From Leptasterias polaris (lineage: Eukaryota > Echinodermata > Asteroidea > Forcipulatida > Asteriidae): DNA of 64,000 bases. Both the position numbers and the translations under genes were made by a program. Within the stretch, counting starts at the first letter, position 1. Each line of letters begins with the position of its first letter. Under the pieces are notes generated by a model, which was not told the DNA's origin, did no database searches, and saw only the letters and a program-made list of their open reading frames with translations. Positions 48,952 to 59,572 of this stretch are shown here, in pieces. Location of the stretch: contig JAZGTN010000023.1 of assembly GCA_037783415.1 (NCBI GenBank), positions 2,332,501 to 2,396,500 on the forward strand, given 5' to 3'.

Positions 48952-50587
48952 TGGAATCGGGTGTACATATATGTCCTTGCTTTTCTCGGAAAGATGACGA
49001 TGTACTGAGTCCATCATTAAACCCCAAGAAACTTCATGGGCCTACATGTATCTATAACCATTCATTAATGTGCATTTGTTAGTTCCCATTGGGGACATGG
49101 GGGGGGGGGGGGGGGGGGGGGGGCAAGAGTTCTGAGCGGGAAGAGTCTCCCCGACCTTACACCACTGAATCTGGTCATTCTTGATTCCAATATTTCACTT
49201 CCTTCAGTATCGTGATGCATCATTATTCGACAGCTCCTCCCGCACGCCGTAAACCAGGTATTCTAGGAATTATTTATACAAAGTCGACCGGCAAGACGCG
49301 GTTGCATTTCATCCAGTTAATTCAATTTGTCTGACAGGAAATATTCGGTGTCTCCTTCATATATACCACGATCACGATAGAGTTTATCATTCCATAGGCC
49401 TATAATCAGGTGGGATGACGGACGAACAATGATTCCCGAAAGTCAATTCCTCAGAAACATTGATTTCAAATAATTTTCAGTTAAACAAAAAATAATCAGG
49501 CTGTTTTGTTTGTTCCGCGATGTTTACTAAAATAACGAAGAACCATCGTTAAAGATGTGGCATAGGCTGGCAGTTGCTAAAGAGTATAAAATCAAGTTGG
49601 CAATTTTTTATTAAAATGCTCAATTTTGTGGAAAAACAAACCCTCGTCTGAACAACTGGAAGTTTTCAAGACGAAATCCGATGTCGATCCGCTTCCTGTG
49701 TGTGCAATGTGCAATACATTATGCAACCACAACTTGTTGCAACATTTTCCGCTGAATTTCTAAAAATTTCTCTAAAAGAAATTTACCTAAATTTGTGTTG
49801 AAACAAAACCTATCAAAAACCGCTGTGATTATTGTCCTCAAAAAATGTATCGTACAGTCCTCTTACATTTGGATAGTGATTGAAAGACGTTTTTTTTTTA
49901 AAGTAAAGTGCTGCGTTAATGCCACAAACGTCACAAATATATTGTTAGAAATTGCTTTTTAAATGTTTTAAAATGTCCTTCCACACCAGATTCCCGCGAT
50001 ATTTGATTGAATTACGACATTGATTTGGTGTTCGATTTAGGCTAAGACACTTCCACAACGGTGAGACCTAAAACCTTGGGCCGGGTGAGCTAATAGTCCC
50101 AATTCGCCAATTTGACATAAAAGCTTTTCTCGTTTGGTCTAGGGGAGAAAGCCGGCCATAACGCCCGTGGTGTCGGGCTGCATCCTCCCCAGGACTGTGC
50201 CATGTTAGTAATTGCAGGATGTGTATTATTTGGGTTGAATCATTATCTAAAAGCTTGCTGGAAACGAGAGACAGTGTAACGACTTTGGAAATAATCACCA
50301 TACGTATATGTCTGACATGCTGGTCATGTAAAAACAAAAACTGTTTTGAAAAATATGATGTCCAACTTGGAGAGAGTCACATTTCTCATGTGTCAAAAAC
50401 GTGTGAATATGTACATTATTTCGTTTTCTTTATAATTTGTTCATTAATTAAGAAACTTAGATTAAACTTGTATATGAGGTAATGGCACCGTACTAAACTA
50501 ATTCGCTGACATGCAATTCTGCCCTACATGTTAATCATGCAACTAGACAATTTGACTTGAAAAATATGACCAAACAAACAAGGATCT
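48952..50587. other. Intergenic with a 25-G run
   Basis: An uninterrupted run of 25 G lies at 49099-49123 (possible G-quadruplex or assembly slippage site). The rest shows no gene or bounded element. Confidence 0.45.
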
Positions 50588-50735
50588 GGGGTCGATTTCA
50601 CAAAGCACTAAGATTCATCTTAAGATGAGTTATCAGTATTACCATAGTGATTTGTATTGTGACATCACTCTTTGCTAAGCAACTGCGATGGATTTGCAGT
50701 TACGATCAATCTTAACTCTTTGTGAAATCGAGCCC
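50588..50735. mobile_element. Short MITE, family F (intact copy)
   Basis: The left end GGGTCGATTTCACAAAG pairs with the right end CTTTGTGAAATCGAGCCC. It contains ATTCATCTTAAGATGAGTTA, itself a palindrome core (ATCTTAAGAT), and TTTGTATTGTGACATCACTC. A second copy is at 51351-51741. Confidence 0.8.
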
Positions 50736-51015
50736 AGGTCAAACTGTTGTGCGTGTGAACACATTAATCAGTTTTCTACATGTACATGTTCTGCAACTTC
50801 ACACGTGGTAATGGTACGCAATTAACAGGCCTGTGAGTGGACCCTAAAAAAAGAGCTGAAACACTACATGATGTATTAAAGAATGATCGTGGAACGTCAA
50901 GTGAGCGCACGTAACGCATTTACGGGGCACCCCATTGATCCAGTAACTAGGCTTATTTCACATTATTGTAGTTGTATATTATTGTTGCCAAGCATATATA
51001 CATGCTATAAGGCCA

Positions 51016-51021
<6 letters not shown>

Positions 51022-51048
<27 letters not shown>
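51022..51048. repeat. 27-A homopolymer
   Basis: An uninterrupted A run preceded by GGCCAAAAAGT. No retroelement body is recognisable upstream, so it is only a slippage-prone tract. Confidence 0.8.
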
Positions 51049-51350
51049 TTGGGTACAACGAGATGCTTGGCTTAAAATTAATGGGGGTTAACCAAAAACA
51101 AAATGTGAGTGTTCATACATAACACAGCTACCTTGGCAGTTGCCTCCTCAAAAGCACGCAGGCAACATTGGTAACTGCCGGCCTGATGCTTCAAGGAGGC
51201 ACCGGATGCCCCTGGTCATTGCCTTGGTGCCCCTTGAAAAATGTTCCAATAGAAATTTACAATTCCTCCATTGAGGTGGCCTTTACAAAAGAGAAAACGC
51301 CTTGGTGCCCTGCCCTCTCAAGACCTAAGCATCATCCCTGAAGATCCCAG

Positions 51351-51741
51351 GCGTAACTTCACAAAGCACTGAGATTCATCTTAAGATGAGTTGTCAGTAT
51401 TGCCATGGTGATTTGTACTGTGACATCACACTTTGCTTAGCAATGAAAGAGTGTCTCCAAGGACGAATTTGTTTTTGTGATGCACTCGTTTGCCCAGTAG
51501 ACACATAGTGTTAGCCAGAGGGGTGTCTGGGTGTCTTTTGGACACCCTGTTCTTAATTTGGACACCCTGTTTTATCTGTCATTTACATGTAAATGTATTG
51601 TAAGTGAAAAATTTGGACACCCAGTTTTTAAATTTCCAGCAAATTTGGACACCCTTTTACTAAATCCTGGCTAAAACGTTGAGTAGACAGATCGACAATT
51701 AGATCAATCTAATACTATAACGCTTTGTAAAAATAGGGCCC
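51351..51741. mobile_element. MITE family F copy interrupted by another element
   Basis: The left part (ACTTCACAAAGCACTGAGAT...TGACATCACACTTTGCTTAG) and right part (GATCAATCTAATACTATAACGCTTTGTAAAA...GGGCCC) match the intact copy at 50588-50735. About 250 bp of foreign sequence separates them, including a smaller foldback at 51511-51674 bounded by TTAGCCAGAG and CCTGGCTAA, with repeated TTTGGACACCC inside. Confidence 0.7.
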
Positions 51742-52190
51742 AGTCTGCACTTAGTGTGACCCAATTCAGACATGAAATATACCTCAAGGATGAGATTTTG
51801 ACGAATGTGAACATTTCTGAAAATGACCAGCAGGCATGGGTTCCCAATTACATGTATTCTAAAGCAGGTTTACGGACTCTGTGCATCACCAAAAATACAA
51901 AATTAAAAGTTAAGACACAAAATGGACTATTTCCATTTCCCTACGGTGATTGCTTTCCTTCTCCTGGGACAATTTGAAGGCTCAAGAAGATTTGAAGAAA
52001 ATCCTGAAATCAGGGGGAAACAATTTCTCAAAAACTATTGCATTTCAGGGTGGAAACAATTTCTCAAAAACTATAGCATTTCAGGGGGGAAATAATTTCG
52101 AGGGTTATTTTCCACCACGACCATCTTTGTAAATATGTGACTGAACATTTGTTTTCTCACTCTTACCAAAGCTGTTCACACCCCTCTGAA
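51741..52190. mobile_element. Family H element containing family K sequence and a local ~35-bp triplication
   Basis: The start (GTCTGCACTTAGTGTGACCC) and end (TTTTCCACCACGACCATCTT...GTTCACACCCCTCTGAAG) match family H. The middle (51780-52010) carries family K blocks (TGTGCATCACCAAAAATACA, ACGGTGATTGCTTT). At 52010-52100 GGAAACAATTTCTCAAAAAC and flanks are repeated two and a half times. Confidence 0.55.
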
Positions 52191-52342
52191 GAGATTGTAT
52201 GTTATAATTTGGGGTGAAACACCATAAACAAACACCACATCTTCAATATGTGCAGTACACGCTCTGTCTAGAGTATTGTTTACTTGTGAATAGTGAACAG
52301 GGAACTATTAAGTTTGCAATGGAATTGACATAATTTTCTGGC

Positions 52343-52519
52343 AATAGACCTTATGCATTGACGTCACCAAGCCGCCATCTTAGAGGTAAACTGATGATGA
52401 AACAATGGAAACGCGCTGATTTGTACGCGCGGCGCACAAGACTGGCCAATGAGCATCTTCCTTTTGACCTCTAGGTGAGGGCGCCCTACTCAAATGACGT
52501 CATATGCATAAGGTCTATT
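52343..52519. mobile_element. 177-bp MITE with AATAGACCTTATGCAT inverted ends
   Basis: AATAGACCTTATGCAT and ATGCATAAGGTCTATT form perfect 16-bp ends. Inside are CAATGGAAACGCGC, CCAATGAGCATCTTC, GAGGGCGCC and TGACGTCAT. A diverged relative lies at 55878-56033. Confidence 0.85.
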
Positions 52520-52822
52520 CAGAGAAGTAGAAGCTCACATCGTCAAGAACAGAAGGCAAAATTTGGGAATGTCACTTTATTTAAAAAACTGTCATGTGTT
52601 ACAAAATAATCTTACTTTACATTTATAAATTCTCTGCTATTTTCTAGATTGTTGTCACCAACCTTCTGATATACTTTATACATTCTGTGGATGGAAATCT
52701 ATTCACTCGAACTTCCTTCCTCCATGCTTATAATAATTATGTTTGTAGTAATAACAATTATACACTATGGACTACATAACATCGTTGTTTTTGATCATTT
52801 ATAAACACATTTATGCCAAATA

Positions 52823-53016
52823 CAATCGACTCTCATTATAACAAGCTCGCCGGGGCTGGCCAAACTACCTCCTTATAACAGGAACTGGCCAAACTACCTC
52901 TTTATAACAGGAACGTAGTTATAGGATGGCATCAAAACAAAGAAACACAAAGCACCAAACGAGATTTGGGACTTCAGACTCTTTATAACAGTGCTCTTTA
53001 CAACGAGAGTTGACTG
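52823..53016. mobile_element. MITE with pogo/Tigger-like ends
   Basis: The left end CAATCGACTCTCATTATAAC and the reverse complement of the right end (CAGTCAACTCTCGTTGTAAA) are similar, and TTATAAC recurs inside. CAGTCRACTCTCGTTATAAC is a familiar terminus of pogo/Tigger-type Tc1-mariner elements (recalled). An internal 30-bp direct duplication (CTGGCCAAACTACCTC) is present. Confidence 0.7.
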
Positions 53017-54395
53017 TCTGCAGAAATAATCAAACTTATTCATAAAAAAAAATGTCTTAAGAAATTGGTTCTAAGATTTGAGAAATGCTGCAACCCTCCT
53101 CTTTTTCAACTTTCACAGCAGAAATTGTACAATTACAGCCTGATTTATGGATTACCGGTACATGTATGATATAAACCCGCCCCCAGCCCCGCCCCCGCAA
53201 CAAATCCAGCATCCAGAACTGCCGGTAATATAATTTGAACATAATGTCGCCAATGGAGCGATAGTAGGGGATACCCCCTCAGTATTTTATTCATTTATCC
53301 AATTAATCCCTTTTTTTTTATTCCAGCTAAATCTCTCTCTCAAAAAAGAAGTTCAAAGGTCACGTTTCCAATGCAGCCTAACACTGCATGGTCAAAGACC
53401 TCTTTGTATAATCAAGCATGCATCGTTAGCTACTATAAGCAAGAATGAGAACATGCCCTAGTAGTAGACCAACAACCTCGTCTAAACTTAGCATTACCTC
53501 ATCCCCTTAGTACTAACACACTGCTTTAGGAAACAACCCTGTCCTTCCCTTAAGCTCTTAAGATTCCACCAAACTGCTGTTTTAATAAAAACACAGCCTC
53601 CCTACTGTGCTTGAAGCCTCAAAATGAATCAAACAGAAAGATTTGAGTAAACGATACTGTGTAAGAGTTTGACGGACAGGGAGGCACGGCTAAAACCACT
53701 GAAGCAGACAAGAAAACTCCCCTCTGCTCAGAAGCCTAACTGAATCAATACGAAACCAGGAAATATGAGATGAAGTCATCCGAACAGATAAGAAAGTCTT
53801 CCTCAAGAACAAGAGAATAACAAGTTCATCATCTTAAAAACGATGACACGGAAAGTGTTGTGACAATACAAACTATAAGTCTCCGAAGAGTTCACTGTAC
53901 ATAGACAATGTCTTCACCAAGGAGGAGGGGGGAGGAGGAGGGGGAGGAGGAGGAAGGGTAGGGGGAAGTTGCCAGAGGATAGGAAGCAATACATCTGTAA
54001 GAAGTGACATTTCGGGATGACATTGCTCATTGCTTATTGACTGGTGGTCTGTATGTCTACTGTTGAAGCCCGTGGCTGATAACGTCTTCCCTCCACTGGA
54101 GATTTGGCTGGAGGGTTTCTCATTGATTCTTAAGGAAAAGCCAATCTTGATGACAGTGGCCAAAAAACCTGCCATGGATTAGTTGCAGGCTTGAAGATAA
54201 CATGACAGAAAAAAGTGCAATGGTGTCGGATATGTGTCATGTATGCACTGCATTACACAGCTTTTTATTCACATTGCACTTGCTTAAAAATTTGACATGT
54301 TTTTATTACATGTCAATAATTAAAAAAAATTAAAAACCAATATGGAAATTGTGTATTTTCTTTTATAGATCACAAAGCAAGGAATGGCAGATGAG
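53017..54395. other. Unassigned intergenic sequence
   Basis: A GGA/GGGA-rich purine tract lies at 53920-53968. No supported gene. Confidence 0.4.
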
Positions 54396-54485
54396 ATCAA
54401 TCAATCCATCAAAAACCAAATCAATCAATCAATCAATCAACTAACCAATCAATCAATCAATCAATCAATCGATCAATCAATCAAT
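54396..54485. repeat. (AATC)n tetranucleotide tract
   Basis: About 20 AATC units with a few interruptions. On the minus strand it reads (GATT)n and follows directly after the retrotransposon 3' end at 54486-54880, as expected for the simple tandem tails of L2/CR1-type LINEs. Confidence 0.85.
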
Positions 54486-54880
54486 AATTAGGCATTTGTA
54501 GAACGCCATCATTCTAGTTGCCTATTTCGAGGCGCTTAGCAAAGTGAAGACAAATTAAAGACAAAAGAGCTCACAGAAATTCATATGGAGATGACAAGTG
54601 TAATGGACTGGGTGAGGAGTCAAGTGTACGAAGTTGATAGGGGAGATCCTTCCATAGCTTTGGTGCACATAAAACAAAAATTACATCACCTGATGAAAAA
54701 TGAGATCTAGGAATGTTCAACAGTAGTTTGTTTGGTGATCTCAGATTGGGTCGAGGATGGTATGTACTCAACATGTCTTTTATACACAGGGGCCCATTCT
54801 AGACCATGAAGTGCTTTCCAAGTCAACATTAGGATTGTGTAATTAATTCTTTGTTGTATGGGTAACAAATGCAACTCTAT
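54486..54880 (-). pseudogene. Decayed non-LTR retrotransposon (L2/CR1-like) reverse transcriptase 3' end
   Basis: Minus-strand frames contain LHLLPIQQRINYTIL, LTWKALHGLEWAPVY and, after a frame change, NIPRSHFSSGDVIFVLCAPK plus LWKDLPYQLR. These match the RT C-terminal pattern of L2/CR1/Jockey-type ORF2 (LHWLPVRQRI-YK-L, KALHGLAP-YL, APRLWN-LP--LR). Frameshifts and loss of everything upstream show it is dead. The 3' UTR (AAGCGCCTCGAAATAGGC...AAATGCC) leads into the tetranucleotide tail. Confidence 0.8.
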
Positions 54881-55189
54881 ATTTCCCTCCTGAGATGAGA
54901 AAACTGCAGCATACACAATCCATTGCAACCAGAAGTGTCTATAAATAAAGTTCCATTCTCAACAAGTATCCCTTGTGAAGGTATGAACATCTTCATAAAA
55001 ACAGCCAAGTCATTCTGGTGGGTAACTTTTCGTAGACGTATCATGAACAATGTCCATGAAGATGTTAAATGCAATGGTATCGAGACAAACTGTTGTAAGC
55101 TAGCAAGGGTCATATTCACAAAGCTGCTCACCTTAAAAGCTTAAATTATTGCAAACCATAAATATTTTATTTTTTATTTTATCCCTAGA

Positions 55190-55312
55190 CTGAATGTGTG
55201 ATAAGCACTGTATTGGCCTACTCAGTGCTTTTCAAGTTCTGTGTTAAAAAAAAAAAAAAAAAAAGACTACTTAAGTGGGATTCGAACCCATGATCTCTGA
55301 AACAGGGACAAG
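55190..55312 (-). mobile_element. tRNA-derived SINE, family S1
   Basis: Minus strand: GGGTTCGAATCCCACTTAAG (box B), a T run (19 A on the plus strand, 55246-55264), AACTTGAAAAGCACTGAGTA and CAGTGCTTATCACAC. The head upstream of box B is lost. Confidence 0.6.
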
Positions 55313-55605
55313 ATTTGAAGAATGTGAACTTTCCTGAACAATACCTTGCGGCCCTGGGTTCACTTTATTCTGGACCCAGAAACTCAGATGTTACAATTCA
55401 GGAGATTTTCCGACTAATTCTATGCATCAACGGAAATACAGGTTTGGACACAATGTGGACCAGTTCTTTCTAACTATGGTGACTGCTTTTACTTCTTTCA
55501 AGAACCTTTGGCTCAAAGAGACTTTGAAAAAATCCTGAAACCAGGAAACAGGAAAAATCTTCAGAAATCAGGAAATCACATGCCTGCTACAATCTAAGAT
55601 GTCTT
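55312..55605. repeat. Interspersed repeat, family K (copy)
   Basis: CTTTCCTGAACAATACCTTG, CAGATGTTACAATTCAGGAG, ACACAATGTGGACCAGTTCT and CATGCCTGCTACAAT follow the order seen at 19897-20150. Confidence 0.6.
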
Positions 55606-55877
55606 AGCCTCTAGACCAGCCAGACTGCCCCATGACGATACAGGAGGTATTAGCAGCAAGTATCGCAGCATTTTCATTGATTTGAAACCTCCTGAAGCTT
55701 AGAATACTTGGCAAAATACATGTCGGGAACCAATGACATTTCACATGACAAGAAGGCAATTTGGCTGGTAGCCTACAATGTAAGTCTGCTTAGCATGCAA
55801 CATTTTACTACTTAGCAAATTTAAAAGCAGGTCAGTGTCACTGGTAACCTCATGCTAAACAACTGCATTATTGACGC

Positions 55878-56033
55878 AATAGACCCTTTGCACTGACCGC
55901 CACCGCAGAGGTCAAACAATGGAAACGAGTACGCGTGTCTGCACTGCGCACAACTCTCAGCCAATGAAAAGTCTTCAATGACCTCAGTGAGGGCGCTGTT
56001 TCAGGGTTGTGACGTCATATCCAAGGGGTCTAC
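55878..56033. mobile_element. Diverged relative of the 177-bp MITE
   Basis: It shares AATAGACC(C)TTTGCA, AACAATGGAAACG, GCCAATGA, GTGAGGGCGC and TGACGTCAT in order with 52343-52519. The ends are still roughly inverted (AATAGACCCTTTG / CAAGGGGTCTACT). Confidence 0.7.
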
Positions 56034-57105
56034 TCACCTGGCTTCATCACCACAAACCAATCTTGGTTACCGTTTTGGGTGTCAGTTTCCCTTATGTGTT
56101 TTATGTGGTACTTGTTTTATATCTTAACATGCAATATAAATCCCCAAACGGCAGACCACGGGCAGACAGTAACCGTGTGTGACATCAATGGAAGGGATCA
56201 ATCAATTTTAATGAGCGAAGTACGTTACAAAAGTACCTCAGTTTAAACCAATTCACCCTTGCAATTAACATGCAATGCCTTCAATCCTACACTCATAAGC
56301 TATTAGTGTTATCGTTTATGGGTCAACGTTCTACTGACAGATTCATTCAACACTTTGCAATAGCTCAGTGTTTCTTACTGGATTGCCACAGTTTACAGTA
56401 TGAAAAAAAATAATGATAACACCAGAGACAGGTCGGCAAAGTAATGAGATATTACAGTCGAGCATTGACCTGGGTTTTTGTTTTGGTCTATGAGGATGAG
56501 GTGGGGGGTCGATTTCGAAAAAGTACGGGGGGAGATAATGGTTCTTAATAGGGCAAAGATTTGTATGTGGACTACGTCCCACAGATGGTAAAAACAACAA
56601 CAGAAATGAGGCTGTGATGAAAATAGCTTGGCCCCATTTGTAAACTCAATTTCTAGCACTGAGATTGAACTTGCATTACAGGAAACCAGACACACAACGT
56701 CACTGCAATAAAGCCTACTTGGAGAAGAATGTGAAATTGCCCCAACACCCCCCCCCCCCAAAAAAAAAATCAAAACAGTACAAAAGTCAGAGCTGATTGG
56801 GAAAAAAAAAATTGGCATAAAGGACACTTAAGGAGAGACAATTTCTCCTGGCAGAGATGAGATCTAAGCTAAGCCTTAGCCTGAGGGGGGATATTGGATC
56901 TACTGAAGGGACAGTAGTCCTGGGAGCAGCTCTAAATCTCCCAAGGGCAATCCACGAGCGTCTCTCCTTGAAGACTGTCTTGCAACTTCATCACCCTAGT
57001 TTCAATCTCTCGGAAAAGTCTCTTATTTTATAAATTATGTAACCTTAAACTGAGGTCATTACTGCATCGGGGATAATGAATGCTATTTTGGGATTTTGCT
57101 CTTAA
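56034..57105. other. Unassigned intergenic sequence
   Basis: No supported gene. The 144-codon minus frame at 56393-56827 is rich in Phe/Ser with poly-Gly from a C run (56748-56758) and has no domain. Confidence 0.4.
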
Positions 57106-57245
57106 ACTATGTACTCACTCCAGTGCCTTCCCAAGTTCTGTGGGGGAGGGGGGGTCTACAAGCATACTAATTGGTTGGGATTCAAACCCATAACCCCAGC
57201 CATTCTGGTGCACATGTCAAAATCATCAGTCCACCATGCATGCCA
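57106..57245 (-). mobile_element. tRNA-derived SINE, family S1
   Basis: Minus strand: TTATGGGTTTGAATCCCAAC, then ATGCTTGTAGACC, CACAGAACTTGGGAAGGCAC and TGGAGTGAGTACATA, the family S1 layout. Box A is degraded. Confidence 0.6.
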
Positions 57246-57317
57246 ACTGACAACAGGCTGCAGGTATCGCCACCATTAAATTTAACTGCATCAGTGATAA
57301 AGAACATTATTTTGGCT

Positions 57318-57481
57318 TTACCCTGCACTGATGTACATGTACACGGCACTGTATACACAATGCTTTCCCGAATCCAACAGGGAAAAAAACAAACAGGCAT
57401 ACTACTTGGATTGGATTTGAACCCTCAATCCTTACCATTCTAGAGCAGACGTCTTACCACTTGACCACACCGAGCATGCCC
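57318..57481 (-). mobile_element. tRNA-derived SINE, family S1 (good head)
   Basis: Minus strand: head GCATGCTCGGTGTGGTCAAG then TGGTAAGACGTCTGC, box B GGGTTCAAATCCAATCC, tail GTATGCCTGTTTGTTTTTTT, CGGGAAAGCATTGTGTATAC and AGTGCCGTGTAC. This is one of the best-preserved tRNA-like heads in the cluster. Confidence 0.7.
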
Positions 57482-57561
57482 AGTGACACGAGGCCAAGTT
57501 GAATCTTGTAATCAGCAGCAGGTGCCACAACAATTCAATAGATGTAATAAATTGCACAAGT

Positions 57562-57725
57562 GCTAAAGAAACACTCGTTGTACCTTTTTCTACCATACAC
57601 CGACGAGTAATAAGCACTGTACACTCAGTGCTCCCCCAACCTGGAGTCCCAGATAAAAGACATCTACATGCAAACTACTCAGTAAGGATTCGAACCTTTG
57701 CTGAGAAGAAGAGTGACCTCAAGTG
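57562..57725 (-). mobile_element. tRNA-derived SINE, family S1
   Basis: Minus strand: AAAGGTTCGAATCCTTACTG, TTTGCATGTAGATG, ACTCCAGGTTGGGGGAGCAC and TGAGTGTACAGTGCTTATTA. Same arrangement and strand as its neighbours. Confidence 0.6.
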
Positions 57726-57906
57726 TTCTAGGGAATTTCCTGACAGGAAAGTTACATTATTTACATGGAAAAAAGTCAGATAATGTTCTGTAATTTACAC
57801 AAACACGAAGTATTATTGATAACAATTACAGTTGGTTAAAAGTACGGTAGTTACAGGTTGAATGGCTTCCGACTGGCACCCCCGAACAAAGATATTGCCA
57901 ACATTA

Positions 57907-58020
57907 GGGCTAGATGGCTCAGTTGATAGAGTGCCGGCACGTTAATCCAGAGGTCACAGGTTCAAATTCAGCTGTAGTAGAGTTTTCTTTGTTCAACCAA
58001 AATAAAGTGAGAAACACAGT
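57907..58020 (+). mobile_element. tRNA-derived SINE, family S2
   Basis: A full tRNA-like head: GGGCTAGATGGCTCAGTTGA (box A), GAGTGCCGGCACGTTAATCC, box B GGTTCAAATTC, then TTTTCTTTGTTCAACCAAAA. It is the same family as 63665-63768 and the tail at 11170-11215. Confidence 0.7.
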
Positions 58021-58503
58021 TGTATAAAGCGCAGAATTCTGTGGTAAGCAGTGCCATGAAATTTGGCCGAGAAATCCAGCAGAAACTTCTAATCAGAATC
58101 ACCACTTTTAACGCCCAAGGAGTAGAGTTTTAGTTGTTTGTTTGCACCAGGACTGGCTTTTGCGCAGTTTTGCTGTAATAAACTTGCCCTGTCTAGGGGT
58201 CTGTGGACACAAGATCAAGCCATACATAGCAAACAACAAAAGAGGAAGGATTTTGCTTCATTAAGCTCCGAGGAGGGGACTACTACAAGTTCATACAATG
58301 GGATAAGATCATGGCACCAGCTTGGGGCGCTCGGCAGACACAAGTAGGAGAAAGGTCGAGAGCCTTTCTGCTCCTTCCAGAAAAGATGAAAATGTTCTTC
58401 AAGGCAAACAAGATATTTGAGATCAAAGAAGATAAAGATACTGAAGAAGCTCAAAAAACTGTGAGCGGAAGAAAGTAACTACATGTACATATAATTTTGT
58501 TTT

Positions 58504-58660
58504 AACCCTTACACCGATGTGTCTTAGGCACTGTATACTCAGTACTTTCCCGAGTTTTGTGAAGAAAAAAAACACAGGCAAATCACTAGGGTGGGATTCG
58601 AACCCACAGCCTTGCATTGCTAGAAGAGATGTCTTATCACTAGACCACCAAGCTAGTGCG
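58504..58660 (-). mobile_element. tRNA-derived SINE, family S1 (most complete)
   Basis: Minus strand: GCTTGGTGGTCTAGTGATAA (box A), GACATCTCTTCTAGCAATGC, box B GGGTTCGAATCCCACC, then GATTTGCCTGTG with a T run, ACTCGGGAAAGTACTGAGTA, TACAGTGCC and CACATCGGTGTAAGGG. This copy is the reference for the S1 calls. Confidence 0.8.
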
Positions 58661-58767
58661 GTGGCTAGAGGCAGTTTGAATCCTATGGGTTAGCAGTGGT
58701 TACTGCATCTAATAGATGTTAATTTTGCATCTGTTAGATCCAGCAAACTAATCAGTCAATTCCATCA

Positions 58768-58816
58768 GCAGAGCAGAGCAGAGCAGAGCAGAGCAGAGCA
58801 GAGCAGAGCAGAGCAG
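58768..58816. repeat. (CAGAG)n pentanucleotide microsatellite
   Basis: About ten CAGAG units, ending in CAGACAGCAGACAG. Confidence 0.9.
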
Positions 58817-58854
58817 ACAGCAGACAGCTGAAATCAGTGACTAATAAAATGTGG

Positions 58855-58995
58855 TCGTATCTTTAATCCCTCATAATTATGGAGGGCTGAAAACCAAATC
58901 CAGTTGCGAGGCATCGGTTCAGGGCAGGATTTGAACCCGGGTCTGCAGGCGGTGGAATGGATGAGCAAGGTACAACTTAAGCCAACATGATCCCA
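58855..58995 (-). mobile_element. tRNA-derived SINE, family S4
   Basis: Minus strand: GACCCGGGTTCAAATCCTGC (box B), then CCTGAACCGATGCCTCGCAA, CTGGATTTGGTTTTCAGCCC and TCCATAATTATGAGGG. The tail differs from S1 and S2, so it is a separate family. Confidence 0.6.
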
Positions 58996-59373
58996 TCTTA
59001 GTATGCATCTATAAGCAGGGAGGGTGGATTCATGCAATGGCTAGGTGAGATCTGCCTCTGGCAAGGTGCAACCAGGTGCAAACGTACAGCGAATGCTATT
59101 AAGTTACATTCCAAGGGGACACGTGAGACTCGAAGACAGGCTGGGAGGCTCAAGGAACCTGACCAGATCAGATGGCTGCCTGATGAAATCATTTAAATTT
59201 CACAGCTGGGGGAAAATCTTTGACTGACTGTGACTGGAAACAGTCAACCTTGTACTGAGATCAGACCTTCTTCCTTTGCCTGTAGCAGATGTAGGCGCAG
59301 GATTGGTCAACAGATCTTTGGTGCTGCATAAAACTGCAACAGATCACATACATGTAGGCCAGTTGTAACAGTC

Positions 59374-59572
59374 TGGGCACAGTTTCATAGCACTGCTTAA
59401 AAGGCACAAAACGTAGCTAAAGCACAGCAGAATTGTGCTTACCAGAATGAGGTTACCCGCATAAATACCATGTCACAAGTACTATCTGTCACTGGTATCC
59501 TGCTCATTTTTGCTTAGCAGAAAATTAATAAGTAATATTTTCTGCTTATGCAGCTCCATGAAATTGGGCTCT
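59374..59572. mobile_element. MITE-like element, family G (both ends)
   Basis: GGGCACAGTTTCATAGCACT and CAGCTCCATGAAATTGGGCT form inverted ends. The body CTTACCAGAATGAGGTTACC, CACTGGTATCCTGCTCATTT and TGCTTAGCAGAAAATTAATA matches copies at 5.6 and 19.0 kb. Confidence 0.75.
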
